Of a DNA stretch of 64,000 nt, positions 34,443-44,292 are shown piece by piece. Numbering within the stretch: the stretch's first letter is position 1; each line of letters opens with the position of its first letter. A program made the position numbers and the translations under genes. The notes beneath the pieces were generated by a model that had not been told where the DNA came from, searched no databases, and worked only from the letters and a program-made list of their open reading frames with translations. The DNA comes from Timonella corticicola (lineage in GTDB: Bacteria > Actinomycetota > Actinomycetes > Actinomycetales > Cellulomonadaceae): NCBI RefSeq assembly GCF_042683685.1, contig NZ_JBHUOP010000001.1, positions 186,001 through 250,000 of the forward strand, read 5' to 3'.

Positions 34443-37400
34443 ATGACCTTTGACAACACTCTCTTTGGGCTCATTCCGCAGGCCTCCACCGGGCAACAGT
34501 GGGTTGCGCTGTCGATGCAGATGGTGAACTGGGGTGGGTACCACGGATACCATCAGGTCCCATTTCACCCAGACGGAACGCTCATCTCCGGTGGCTCCGG
34601 TACCGGTAAGTCCACGCTGCTCGACGCATACATTGCGCTGATGATGCCGCACACCACGCCGTTCAATGGCGCATCAAACGGGGCAACGACTGGTCGCGCA
34701 CGATCCAAGGACCAGCGCAACATCCTGTCCTACGTTCGTGGAAAGGTGGATGACCAGCGCGATCTCGACACCGATACGCTGCGAGACACCGTTTTGCGTG
34801 GCGACAAGAGCGACACGTGGTCCGCGATCGCCATGACCTGGCGGGACCAGTCGAAACAACTGTTCACTGCGGTCCGTATCTTCTATGTGCCCAAGGGTGC
34901 GACCAAGAACGAGGACTGCACATTCCGCCGCGCAGTCATTAACGGCTCCATCGACCTGCGGGTTCTCGAGCAGTATGCGGTAGGGAAGTTTGCGCCCGGT
35001 ATCTTGTCTGGCACGCTGGGCATGCAGGTACTCGACACCGACTCCGCTTTTATTGCGAAACTCCAGTCTGTGCTCGGTATTGGTGCACACGGTGACGGCG
35101 ATAAAGCTCTACAACTTCTTGCGCGTATTCAGGCCGGTCAACAGATTTCAACCGTCGATGCCCTATACAAGCAGATGGTTCTTGAGGAACCAGAGACGTT
35201 CCGCATCGCTGATGATGCGATTGCACACTTTGACGAGCTGACCGCGGTGCGTTCCGAGATGATTCGCGCCGAAGAGCAGGTCACGATGCTGCGCCCAATC
35301 CTCGAACTGCGCGAGAAACGTCAAGCCGCGCTGGAAAAAGCTGCACTTATCAATGATTTGGGTGCATTGCAGGGCAGCGGGACGACCAGTGACGGTGCAG
35401 TATCGGCCTTTAGTCTGTGGCGGGACCGAAATTCCCTCGACCTGATCACGGTTGAAGAGAACGACAATCGCACATCCTACGCCGAAGCCAAAGCAGCGAA
35501 GGTATCTGCCGGTGCTGCTATTTCCTCGCATGACGCGCAACTAGAGATCGTGCGCGATAACCAGCGTAAGAGCGGTGGCGACCAGATCGAGGCTCTGAAC
35601 CGTGAGGTCACGACGGCGGAGAACGCTCTGAGTTCCGCGCAGTCGGAGCGTGCGAAGTTTGATAAACACCTTGCCGTGACTGGACTCGATATCACGAAGA
35701 AGTCCGAGTTCGATTCGATGATGCGTATGGCCGGTCAAGAGATCGATGAGGCCGAGGGCGCAGCACAGCGTCGCCGTGCGGCTGAGTACGATGCGATGCA
35801 CGTGCTGAAATCTCTTGAACAAGAGCGGGAACAGGCCAAGCACGAGATCGGGTTGCTGCGCACGGTCAAGGGAAACATTCCGTTTGAGTTGCAGGAGGCT
35901 CGCGGACTCTTTGCAGATGCAATGGGAGTGTCACCCGAAGAACTCCCATTCGTTGGCGAACTGATCGACTTGCGTCCAGAATATGAGGGCTGGCGCGATG
36001 CTATCGGTTTGGCGCTTGGTGGTTTCGCCACCACGATCCTGGTGGACCAAGATCGGCTGTCCGACTTCCGGATCGCGATCAACTCGATCCGCACACAGCG
36101 TCGAGTTTCGTTCGAGGGTGTGGAAGTAGGGCTTCGCATTGACGAACCCACTGACAGGTATGTGCTTCCGGGGCGTTTGGAGTACAAGCACACAGGATTC
36201 ACCGGGTGGCTCATTGAACGCCTAGATCAGCAGTTCGGGTTTGTGTGCGTTACTGATGCATCCGAGTTGGGCGCGCATAAGAAGGCACTGACTCAGAGCG
36301 GCCAGATTTCGCAGGGTGCGCGCGGAGCACACGGCGGTCAGGGTCAACGTTCCGTGATCGGTTTCTCCAACGAGGGTCGGATCAAGGAACTCGCCGCACG
36401 GTTGGAGGAACTGGACAGCAAGATCGTTGATGCGCGGGCAATGGTTGAGTCGGTTACCTCTGCCTCCGACGCTCAGCAGGCTCGGGTCGAGGCATTCCGG
36501 CGACTGGTCGATTTCTCGTGGCCAAGCATTGACGTTGCTGGCGCACAATCCACAGTTGAAGCGAAACACAAGCAACTGTCAGCGCTGATTGACGGTAACG
36601 ATGTGTTGGCCGCCTTGAAAAAGGAAGAGAAAGAACTCCTTGCCGAACTTGAGCGCCAGCGTAAGGTCTTTGCCCGCGCCGAGGCCAGCATGGAAGCGCT
36701 CGAAGCTGAATACGAGCATCTCGTGGATATGGAAGATGCGGCAAAAGACGCCATTGAAGCCGCTGAAGAAGCAGGTTTCGAAGTGTCTGCGGCTCAAGAG
36801 ACCTACCTACTGGATCACATCAACCGGGTGTCGGACGGTAACTGGCAGAGCACGCTCAAGGACTTTGAACGGGCCATTGATCTCGTACTGATCGATATTA
36901 AGCACGATCAGAGCACCGCTGACGGTACGGCGGCAACCGCTGGGAACGAACTCGTCCGTATCTTTGATCGGTTCCGTGAAACGTGGCCTAACCCGAATCT
37001 CGGTGGTGACCCAGACAAGAGTTTTGACGACTACGCCCGTATCCTTGAGGAACTGGAGCACCAGAAACTCTATGCAATCAAGGAAAAGTGGAACCGCAAC
37101 GTTACCCGTTTGTCTGGTCAGGAGTTCACTCGCCTCAATGGACAGATGACCCAAGCAATCGACCAGATTCGGGTGCGTATGGCACCGGTCAACGAGATCC
37201 TGTGGGAACTTCCGTTCCAAGACGATCAGCATCGTCTACGAATCTCCGCGAAGTCCACTGACTCGTTGGATATCAAATCGTTCCGTAAGCAACTGCGTGA
37301 ACTCGCGAGCGATGTTGAGGGTGAACAGACCCTTAAGCAGCGTGAAGCACGGTATCGCAAGATCGCCGATCTGCTGGCGCGTATCCGCCCCGAATCTGCC

Positions 37401-37898
37401 GAACGTCGTCGACTCATTGACGTGCGTGAGCACGTGCGGATTGAAGCGCTAAAGGTTGACCTGCAGGGTAACGAGGTGTCCGTGTTTGACCACATCGCCG
37501 GTAAATCCGGTGGTGAAAGCCAAGAACTTGTCGCCTTCATCGTGGGTTCGGCGCTGCGCTACCAACTTGGTGACTCGGATGCGGAGCGGCCACGCTATGC
37601 ACCAGTGTTCCTTGACGAGGCCTTCATTAAGGCGGACTCGCGGTTTGCCGGACGTGCTGTCACCGCATGGCAGGGACTTGGGTTCCAACTCATCGTTGGT
37701 GCGCCGCTTGATAAGGTGTCGGCACTTGAACCGCACATGGCCCTGTTGATTCAGACCGTGAAGAACTCCGAGGGGCACACACACCTGCGGGGAGCGATCG
37801 CCGCTGACTCTGCGGTACATTTCAACTCCGACACGGGCGCGAGTGACACTGGTACAAGCCCCGAACGGGAACCTGCTTCGGCGGGTGTACAGGAGTAA
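34443..37898 (+). CDS. jetC: Wadjet SMC-like ATPase JetC (MksB-like)
   Basis: JetC is the motor of the Wadjet loop extruder. The 1151-residue protein has Walker A GGSGTGKST (50-58), two long coiled-coil stretches (about 240-480 and 640-800) separated by a hinge-like globular region (about 500-630), and a C-terminal head with signature SGGESQELVAFIV and Walker B PVFLDEAFIKAD (about 1055). All ATPase motifs are intact. A low-complexity tail of about 40 residues (GASDTGTSPEREPASAG) ends the protein. The frame continues open after the stop into a jetD remnant. Confidence 0.92.
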   Translation: MTFDNTLFGLIPQASTGQQWVALSMQMVNWGGYHGYHQVPFHPDGTLISGGSGTGKSTLLDAYIALMMPHTTPFNGASNGATTGRARSKDQRNILSYVRGKVDDQRDLDTDTLRDTVLRGDKSDTWSAIAMTWRDQSKQLFTAVRIFYVPKGATKNEDCTFRRAVINGSIDLRVLEQYAVGKFAPGILSGTLGMQVLDTDSAFIAKLQSVLGIGAHGDGDKALQLLARIQAGQQISTVDALYKQMVLEEPETFRIADDAIAHFDELTAVRSEMIRAEEQVTMLRPILELREKRQAALEKAALINDLGALQGSGTTSDGAVSAFSLWRDRNSLDLITVEENDNRTSYAEAKAAKVSAGAAISSHDAQLEIVRDNQRKSGGDQIEALNREVTTAENALSSAQSERAKFDKHLAVTGLDITKKSEFDSMMRMAGQEIDEAEGAAQRRRAAEYDAMHVLKSLEQEREQAKHEIGLLRTVKGNIPFELQEARGLFADAMGVSPEELPFVGELIDLRPEYEGWRDAIGLALGGFATTILVDQDRLSDFRIAINSIRTQRRVSFEGVEVGLRIDEPTDRYVLPGRLEYKHTGFTGWLIERLDQQFGFVCVTDASELGAHKKALTQSGQISQGARGAHGGQGQRSVIGFSNEGRIKELAARLEELDSKIVDARAMVESVTSASDAQQARVEAFRRLVDFSWPSIDVAGAQSTVEAKHKQLSALIDGNDVLAALKKEEKELLAELERQRKVFARAEASMEALEAEYEHLVDMEDAAKDAIEAAEEAGFEVSAAQETYLLDHINRVSDGNWQSTLKDFERAIDLVLIDIKHDQSTADGTAATAGNELVRIFDRFRETWPNPNLGGDPDKSFDDYARILEELEHQKLYAIKEKWNRNVTRLSGQEFTRLNGQMTQAIDQIRVRMAPVNEILWELPFQDDQHRLRISAKSTDSLDIKSFRKQLRELASDVEGEQTLKQREARYRKIADLLARIRPESAERRRLIDVREHVRIEALKVDLQGNEVSVFDHIAGKSGGESQELVAFIVGSALRYQLGDSDAERPRYAPVFLDEAFIKADSRFAGRAVTAWQGLGFQLIVGAPLDKVSALEPHMALLIQTVKNSEGHTHLRGAIAADSAVHFNSDTGASDTGTSPEREPASAGVQE

Positions 37899-38156
37899 GC
37901 ATACGTACCTCGTCGAGACAGCCAGAACATTAAAGCAGTCAGTTGTCTTGTTCTATGTGGAAAGATAACTGGGCATCTCAGCCTTGAGGCGAATGAGAAG
38001 AGAGCCTTCGATGTCGTGACAGGGCCAAATCCTGCTCCCTATCGCCGAATCGAGCAGGAACGCATACCGTTGGATGATGCACGTGAGGCGCTGCGTGCGG
38101 TTATCGGCGACTTAGCTGGCGGAGAAACAGCCGGAAGTGGTCAAGGCTCAGAATGA
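37899..38156 (+). pseudogene. jetD: C-terminal remnant of jetD (Wadjet nuclease)
   Basis: The frame continues without a stop from the jetC stop to 38156 (85 codons) but has no usable start. From about 37971 it reads GHLSLEANEKRAFDVV, then YRRIEQERIPLDDAREAL. This is the recognisable C-terminus of JetD (DUF3322/DUF2220), which in the family ends with an LT..E...Y...L segment and an RxEQERIP...AL motif. JetD is normally about 380-420 residues; only about 60 remain. The N-terminal arm and the catalytic Toprim-like core are absent. So the nuclease gene has been removed by an internal deletion while jetABC stays open. The codons just after the jetC stop (37899-37970) are not recognisable. Confidence 0.7.
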
Positions 38157-38166
38157 TGGAGGGGTA

Positions 38167-39024
38167 GTGGGGGAAAGCGTTCACCTTGGCAAGCAGAGAA
38201 CGTTGATTGTTACGGACTCAACCGCTTCTATTCCGCAGGAACTGTGGTCCACCCCGCACCTAGAGATCGTGAATCTCCACGTTATCCATGGCGGTGAGAG
38301 TTTTGAGGAGAACGCGGAACTACTCCCGGAACACTGCGCCGAACTTGTGGAACGTCATGTTGAACTGTCAACGTCGCAGCCGCCACGCTCCGCTTTCGAA
38401 GAGGTGTTTTCCAGGGCTTTTGCCGAAGGCTACGCCCATGTCGTTGGTATGTTCATCCCTCAGGTTCTTTCTGGCACCGAGGACACAGCGCGAACAGTGG
38501 CAACTCAATGGCCGGGCAAGGTCCATATCGTTAGTTCACGAACTACGGGGATGGCGTTGGGGTTAACCGTTCTCCAAGGTGCACGTGCTGCACGTGAGGG
38601 GATGCTTGCTCGCGAGATTGTTTCCCTGCTCAAAGATGCTACGCAAGGTTCGGGAGCCTACTTCATGGTTGACTCGCTCGATCATTTGCGACGTGGCGGT
38701 AGGCTGGGCGCGACTGCCGCTGCCGTGGGCACGGTGCTTGGCCTCAAACCGGTTCTTGCAATGAGCAAGGATGGGCATATTGAGGTTGTGTCTAAGGAAC
38801 GTAGCCGTTCTCATGCGATCAGGTTCTTGCACGCTAAAGCTGTCGAGGCAACGGAATCTGGTGCCATAGAGCTGGGCGTTCATTACTTCGGCGATCCGAA
38901 CCGAGCCCATAAGCTCGCGGAGAAACTCAGGCAGGAGACGTCCGCCCGCATATATGTAAGCCCTGCCTCCGCGGTTCTTGGCGTTCACGTCGGTCCAGGG
39001 ATGCTCGCCGTCACCTACGCTTGA
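38167..39024 (+). CDS. DegV family fatty-acid-binding protein
   Basis: A 285-residue DegV protein (FakB-like, binds a fatty acid for FakA kinase). Seen: the N-terminal TDSTASIP motif (near 19-26), STSQPPRSAFEEVF (near 71-84, fatty-acid pocket serine/threonine), the SSRTTGMALG block and C-terminal HVGPGMLAV. GTG at 38167 follows GGAGGGG and is preferred to a frame extension overlapping the jetD remnant. fakA is not in the window. Confidence 0.87.
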   Translation: MGESVHLGKQRTLIVTDSTASIPQELWSTPHLEIVNLHVIHGGESFEENAELLPEHCAELVERHVELSTSQPPRSAFEEVFSRAFAEGYAHVVGMFIPQVLSGTEDTARTVATQWPGKVHIVSSRTTGMALGLTVLQGARAAREGMLAREIVSLLKDATQGSGAYFMVDSLDHLRRGGRLGATAAAVGTVLGLKPVLAMSKDGHIEVVSKERSRSHAIRFLHAKAVEATESGAIELGVHYFGDPNRAHKLAEKLRQETSARIYVSPASAVLGVHVGPGMLAVTYA

Positions 39025-39125
39025 TCTGTTTTCACAAACTGTCGGGACGTGCTAGACAGACTCGTTATCCACTGTTTGACACCGCGATGGAGCCGATGGG
39101 GTGGAGCACATGACAGTGTTGCCGT

Positions 39126-40235
39126 GTGTCCGAAAGCATCGAAACCCGGCTTGAACGCCTTACCGCCCCGGTTCCCGCAGATCCAAGAACGAGTCTCGCC
39201 TCAGGTGAGTTGTCGGGTCTCGGTGTTCCCGCGAGTTCGATTGCCGACGATACCCTCCCTCGTTCCCCCAGATCTGCCATCGGTGATGATCGGCCTGTGG
39301 GTGAGGGATTGGAATCTCTGACATGGCAGGTGCCAGACGCGGAACCAGGACAAGTTCCCGTGACTACAGCGGTCCAGCGACGCGTCGTGGAAGCCTATAC
39401 GGGGTTGCACGGGCATCCGCTTGAGCATGATGGCCGCACGGCAGCGGCGCAGCGCAGGTCACGCTGGAAGCTCTCGCTCAGGTCTGGGGTATCGCTCATC
39501 CTGCTGATCACCGTCATGGTGGCGATAGTGCTCAGCCTCGAGTCATGGAACAGGGCTGAGGTTTCCCGAGAACTTGGGCAAGATCAGCGAGAAGTGGCAG
39601 CGACGGACGGGTCGCACGGTGAGAATGTGGCTGCGGAGGTGGAGGGCTTTCACATCGAAGCGGATTCGGGTGAAGGAGGCCGCAACGAAGTTGAGGAGGA
39701 CCCAACACCTGCGGACGCTGGAGAACCGTCAGCACTTACCGTGTTTGTTCACGTTGCAGGGCAGGTAGTCAGCCCTGGGCTGTATGAGCTTCCTGTGGAT
39801 GCTCGGGTATATGACGCGATTGAAGCGGCTGGTGGACCCACCGACTCAGCGGACACGGACGCGATCAATCTGGCGAGCCCACTCATCGATGGGCAGCAAC
39901 TATTTGTTCCGAAACCTGGTGAACTGCCTCCGCCAATGGATACTGCGAACGGCCAAGCGCTCGATGGGCAGCTTTCACAGGACAGCACCGCAACCTCCGT
40001 TAACCCAACTGGTACTGGAGCCGCTTCGGGTGGAGGCAGGGTCAACATCAATACCGCGACTGCGGAGCAACTCGATACCCTTCCAGGGGTGGGACCCGCA
40101 ATTGCCCAGCGAATCATTGAGTTCAGGGAAACGCACGGCGGCTTTACCACGGTTACTGACTTGCGGTCAGTGTCCGGAATCGGACCTGCGATGATGCGTA
40201 AACTTCAGGACCTCGTGACTGTTGATGGGCCGTAG
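39126..40235 (+). CDS. comEA: Competence protein ComEA
   Basis: ComEA binds double-stranded DNA at the outer face during natural transformation. The 369-residue protein has a cytoplasmic N-terminus of about 120 residues, one membrane segment (SGVSLILLITVMVAIVLSL, about 122-140), an acidic linker, an SLBB domain (FVHVAGQVVSPGLYELP, about 204-220) and a C-terminal helix-hairpin-helix pair with VNINTATAEQLDTLPGVGP and VSGIGPAMM motifs. GTG start. It is followed 3 bp later by comEC. Confidence 0.92.
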   Translation: MSESIETRLERLTAPVPADPRTSLASGELSGLGVPASSIADDTLPRSPRSAIGDDRPVGEGLESLTWQVPDAEPGQVPVTTAVQRRVVEAYTGLHGHPLEHDGRTAAAQRRSRWKLSLRSGVSLILLITVMVAIVLSLESWNRAEVSRELGQDQREVAATDGSHGENVAAEVEGFHIEADSGEGGRNEVEEDPTPADAGEPSALTVFVHVAGQVVSPGLYELPVDARVYDAIEAAGGPTDSADTDAINLASPLIDGQQLFVPKPGELPPPMDTANGQALDGQLSQDSTATSVNPTGTGAASGGGRVNINTATAEQLDTLPGVGPAIAQRIIEFRETHGGFTTVTDLRSVSGIGPAMMRKLQDLVTVDGP

Positions 40236-40237
40236 CC

Positions 40238-42934
40238 GTGTCACGTGACTTTCGCCTGGTTCCGATTGCATTGTTCTCATGGTTGGTGGCTTTTGTTGGA
40301 TTGCGTCTGCCATGGACGGTGCTTGTCCTGGCCGCGGCCTCTGCGGGTGTGTTGTCAGGGGTCATGTGGATTGTCGGATGGCGTGGCCAGCGCGACAGTC
40401 AACCCGGTGAGGAACCGCAGCCAGCACACCGACGCTCGCCGACTGGACCTAGTGCTCTGAATCCGGCCTATCTGACTGCCGTATTGTTCTTTTTCGCAGC
40501 GGCCCTTGTGTCAGCACGTGTGGGGTACGAAGCATATGTGGTCCAAACCAGTCAGCTTCGGCAAGCCATGGACGCGGAACTCCACGCAACAGTCGTGGGC
40601 AGGGTGACCTCTGATCCCAAACGCTCTACGGCACGGTTCACGCAGGAATCATCGACGTATACGCTCGAGGTTTATCTGCTCACCGCCAACGGTGCGGAGG
40701 TGAAGACCCCAGGACAGATCCGAGTGCTCGCGAGCCATTCGGCCAAGGAGGGGCCAACGTATGCGAGCATCGTGGAACTCAGCGGGAAACTCAGTGCCAC
40801 CAATCCGGGAGAACGTACGCAAGCGTTGCTCCGCGTCAATGAACCCGCACGAGAACTTCATGCGCCAAGTGGTCTGGCGGCAGCCACGAATCAGCTACGT
40901 TCCAGCCTGAACAGCCTTGTTGAACCCTTGTCACCACAGGCGAGAGCGCTTGTCCCTGGCGCTGCGATAGGGGATACCCGGGAGATGGAGGATGGCCTTG
41001 ACCAGGCCATGAAGGTCTCAGGCCTGACACACATCACGGCGGTATCGGGATCGCACTTCGCAGTTATCTTTCTGCTCATAAAGGCGGCTGCATCATCTCT
41101 CCCACGGGTAGCACGGGTCGCAATCATCGCGATGGTTTGCCTCGGGTTTGTTGCGCTTGTCCATCCGAGCGGTGCCGTGTTGCGCGCACTGACCATGGGA
41201 CTTGTCGCGGTGACAGGACTCGCGCTCAAGAGACGTTCGCAGGGCATTGCCGCATTGGCGTTTGGTGCTCTCGCCCTGCTTCTCTATGACCCGTATAACG
41301 CGAGCGACTATGGGTTTCTGCTCTCTGTCACCGCGACCGCAGGGCTGATTCTGGGTAGTTCACCGCTTGCTCGTTTCCTACATCGACCACGCGGCATCGA
41401 TCCGCTTGTGCCAAGACCGATTGCTCACGCACTCGCCGTTCCGATTGCCGCGCAACTTGCTGTTGGCCCGATCTTGTTGTTCTTGCAGCCGTACGTGTCG
41501 TTGTATTCGGTTCCGGCGAACGTGGCTGCGGCTCCAGCGCTTGCTCCGGCGACCATCTTCGGACTGTCCGCAACTTTTCTCGCACCGTTTGCACCCACGG
41601 CGGCGCTCGTATGTGCGCACATTGCGAGCGGTGCGACCTGGTGGATCGCTGCATGCGCTACGTTCTTTGCAGGGCTGCCGGGTGCGGCACTGTCGTGGCC
41701 CGAGGGCGCGACTGGCGCGGTGTTGTTGACCGCGCTGAGCGCAGGACTCGTGTGGTGGATGTGGGCATTCAACACTGGACGATTGAGTCGAGCCCAACGT
41801 CACGCAGAGCGCGCAGAATCGCGCAATACCATGCGGCAGGATCTTTCCCGTGGATGGCGCACTCCGTTGAGTCTCCGACTGCACCATCCCCGCGTAGGCG
41901 GTGCTATCGCCCATCAGCGCGGATGGCTTACCCGAGTTGGCGTCGTGTACGTCGCATTGGTCATGGTGGCAACGCTCTTCGTGTTGCGTCCGTATTGGCT
42001 TATCAATGTTTTAAACCCTGGTGGTCTGGGTCAGTGGCAGGTTGCTGGATGCGATGTTGGGCAGGGTGACGCCTTTCTCGCCCGTGGTGCGGACGGCAGC
42101 ACCTACATGTTCGATGTTGGTGAACAGGACCGTCTACTGCGGGCTTGCCTGCGTGATCTTGCGATCACGCGCATAGACGTCGTATTCATCAGTCACTTTC
42201 ACGCCGACCACTATGGCTCACTCGGAACGCTTCTCGACGAGACGGAGGTTGGGCAGATTATCACCGGCCCCGTTGTGGCTGAATCGGCAGGCGTGGCGTA
42301 TGTCTTCGATATTGCGCAACGCCATGATGTGCCTATCGCTGCTATGCCCGAGCGATCAATCATGGAAAGTGCGGAGGGTAGTCAGAGCTGGCGGATCATG
42401 TGGCCTACACCTGCGGAGGTGGCTCTACTCGAACGGCTGGCGAGTACAGGAGTCAATGTCATGAATGATGCCAGCCTGGTCGTGGAAGTTGATCTTCAGG
42501 ACGGTGGGCGAGCGGTGTTCCTAGGCGATCTTGAGGAACCGGGCCAAGAACGGTTCGCACATCATCTCGGTGAACTTACCCTGGACACATCAGCCGACAG
42601 CGCCCAGCGCGACCGACAGGTTGCGCAATCTAACGCGCCCACGCACGAAGGTGAGGAAAAGGGGCAGGAGGGAATCGTCGCCAATCAGGGCTATGACATC
42701 GTGAAAATGGCTCATCACGGTTCCGCATCCCAGTCGGATACCTTGGCGCGCGTACTCGCCCCCAAGGTGACGATCGTTGGCGTGGGAGAGGACAACTCGT
42801 ACGGGCATCCAGCCCGTGCGGCAACTGACCTGTATACGCGGGTTGGGAGCCATATTTTGACCACCGCTGAATGTGGAACGTTTGGGGTGTACAGCCAAGC
42901 GGAGCGGTGGTTTGTTGTTGGCGGCTGCCTATGA
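40238..42934 (+). CDS. comEC: DNA uptake channel ComEC/Rec2
   Basis: An 898-residue polytopic protein forming the transformation channel. The N-terminal OB-like part (about 100-205) precedes the competence domain with its signature HITAVSGSHFAVI (near 265) and about nine further membrane segments. The C-terminal metallo-beta-lactamase domain carries SHFHADHYG (HxHxDH, near 650) and the late MAHHGSASQSD motif (near 830). Both halves are complete, unlike decayed versions. GTG start, tightly linked to comEA and, 12 bp later, holA, the usual actinobacterial order. Confidence 0.95.
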   Translation: MSRDFRLVPIALFSWLVAFVGLRLPWTVLVLAAASAGVLSGVMWIVGWRGQRDSQPGEEPQPAHRRSPTGPSALNPAYLTAVLFFFAAALVSARVGYEAYVVQTSQLRQAMDAELHATVVGRVTSDPKRSTARFTQESSTYTLEVYLLTANGAEVKTPGQIRVLASHSAKEGPTYASIVELSGKLSATNPGERTQALLRVNEPARELHAPSGLAAATNQLRSSLNSLVEPLSPQARALVPGAAIGDTREMEDGLDQAMKVSGLTHITAVSGSHFAVIFLLIKAAASSLPRVARVAIIAMVCLGFVALVHPSGAVLRALTMGLVAVTGLALKRRSQGIAALAFGALALLLYDPYNASDYGFLLSVTATAGLILGSSPLARFLHRPRGIDPLVPRPIAHALAVPIAAQLAVGPILLFLQPYVSLYSVPANVAAAPALAPATIFGLSATFLAPFAPTAALVCAHIASGATWWIAACATFFAGLPGAALSWPEGATGAVLLTALSAGLVWWMWAFNTGRLSRAQRHAERAESRNTMRQDLSRGWRTPLSLRLHHPRVGGAIAHQRGWLTRVGVVYVALVMVATLFVLRPYWLINVLNPGGLGQWQVAGCDVGQGDAFLARGADGSTYMFDVGEQDRLLRACLRDLAITRIDVVFISHFHADHYGSLGTLLDETEVGQIITGPVVAESAGVAYVFDIAQRHDVPIAAMPERSIMESAEGSQSWRIMWPTPAEVALLERLASTGVNVMNDASLVVEVDLQDGGRAVFLGDLEEPGQERFAHHLGELTLDTSADSAQRDRQVAQSNAPTHEGEEKGQEGIVANQGYDIVKMAHHGSASQSDTLARVLAPKVTIVGVGEDNSYGHPARAATDLYTRVGSHILTTAECGTFGVYSQAERWFVVGGCL

Positions 42935-42946
42935 AAACCTAAGTGC

Positions 42947-43960
42947 ATGGCAACTGCTTCGCGTTCATCAGGTTCACGTTCCTCCGCTGCGCGCTCAGTG
43001 ACGTGGGAACAGGCTCCGCTGGCGCCCGTGGTGCTGATTCAAGGACCCGAAGGGTTGCTTGTCGACCGTGCGATTGAGGTTGTGACAGCTGGGGCGCGTG
43101 AAGCGGACCCGCAGGTTGAGCGAACCGTGTTGGCCGGAGCCGGTTATCAAAATGGAACGCTCCTACTGCATACCAGCCCCTCCCTTTTCGGCGAGGCCCG
43201 ACTCATCGTCATTGACAATGCGGAGGCAGCAACGGATGCTCTCATCACCGACGTTGTGTCCTATGTCGGGCATCCGCCCGCACCCGACGTGTGGCTTGTG
43301 ATCGCACACCGCGGGGGAGTGCGTGGCAAGAAAATGCTCGATGCGATCAAGGCATCTGGTGCGCCGGTCGTTGCTTGTGAAGCTCTAAAAAAGGATGGCG
43401 ACAAGGTTTCGTTCGCCGCTCAAGAATTCAAACGCGCTGGGCGGCGCGCAACTGCAGGAGCGGTGCGCGCACTCGTTGAGGCACTCGGCTCGGATGTGCG
43501 CGAACTGGCCTCTGCCTGCCAACAACTGATCGGCGATGTTTCTGGGACCATCGACGAGTCGATGGTGGAGAAATATTATGGTGGCCGGGTGGAAGCCACC
43601 GGTTTCAAGGTAGCAGATGCCGCGATTGCCGGTCAGACAGCCCACGCGATCTCACTGCTTCGTCACGCACTGGCGACAGGCGCTGACCCGGTGCCCATCG
43701 TTGCGGCACTTGCTTTGAAAGTGCGGACGCTCGCTAAGGCTGGTGCGTTGCGTTCGGGCCGTACGGCTGCCGATCTGGGTATGGCTCCGTGGCAAGCGGA
43801 CCGTGCCCGCAAGGAACTGGCGAACTGGACTCCGGATGGGATCGCCAGAGCCATTCAAGCCGTTGCTCAAGCCGATGCAGAGGTCAAGGGCCAGGGGCGG
43901 GACCCCGTGTTTGCCGTCGAGCGTGCGGTTCTGGTGATTTGCCAGTCATACGGCAGATAA
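42947..43960 (+). CDS. holA: DNA polymerase III delta subunit
   Basis: HolA opens the sliding clamp within the clamp loader. The 337 residues carry the usual domain order: an AAA+-like N-terminal domain (PVVLIQGPEGLLVDRAIE, then LIVIDNAE), the VIAHRGGVRGKKMLDAIK block, and the C-terminal helical collar ending EVKGQGRDPVFAVERAVL. Lies directly behind comEC, as usual in this phylum; rpsT normally comes next and is found at 48696 after an insertion of four other genes. Confidence 0.93.
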   Translation: MATASRSSGSRSSAARSVTWEQAPLAPVVLIQGPEGLLVDRAIEVVTAGAREADPQVERTVLAGAGYQNGTLLLHTSPSLFGEARLIVIDNAEAATDALITDVVSYVGHPPAPDVWLVIAHRGGVRGKKMLDAIKASGAPVVACEALKKDGDKVSFAAQEFKRAGRRATAGAVRALVEALGSDVRELASACQQLIGDVSGTIDESMVEKYYGGRVEATGFKVADAAIAGQTAHAISLLRHALATGADPVPIVAALALKVRTLAKAGALRSGRTAADLGMAPWQADRARKELANWTPDGIARAIQAVAQADAEVKGQGRDPVFAVERAVLVICQSYGR

Positions 43961-43976
43961 ACGTAGGGCGTTTCTC

Positions 43977-44292
43977 AGGAGTCCCACTATGCGGACTCCT
44001 TCGGGTGAAAATTTGTAATGCTTACTAACTAACTGAAGTGATTGAGGATGGGCACTGTTGCCCATTTGTGCACTTCATCGATCTGCCTAGTTGGATCTAC
44101 GTACGTAGATTTCCGGTGGTGAGACCGCTTGAGGCTGCGTGAATGTCTTATTGCGTAAAGTTCTCGCGCGCCCGCACTCTATCTATAGCGAAGGCGTAAT
44201 CCGCCAATCCCCATCAGGTCTGGCGAAGGTCGGGCGTTGCAAGTTCAGGTGCAACTCCTGGTCCGATCCCGGCTCAACTCCTCGAAAGGACG
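43977..44292 (+). promoter_or_regulatory. Structured non-coding stretch between holA and the anchored protein gene
   Basis: The 332-bp gap holds several inverted repeats: AGGAGTCC/GGACTCCT (43977-44000, possible holA terminator), a nested stem of TGAAGTG (44034) with CACTTCA (44071) around ATGGGCA/TGCCCAT (44048-44065), and the palindrome ATCTACGTACGTAGAT (44095-44110). I see no gene. It may be a regulated leader of the surface protein gene. Confidence 0.4.

Noticed and set aside
39240..39251. ATTGCCGACGAT inside comEA, and its reverse in pdxR near 1068
   Set aside because: Both lie in reading frames (SIADDT and the pdxR linker) and lack the N9-TnCCAGC continuation, so they were not counted as intergenic copies, though a genome-wide count should include them.
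44230..44290. tRNA-like bases (GTCCGATCCCGGC) before the surface protein gene
   Set aside because: No acceptor, D or anticodon stem can be built around the T-loop-like word.
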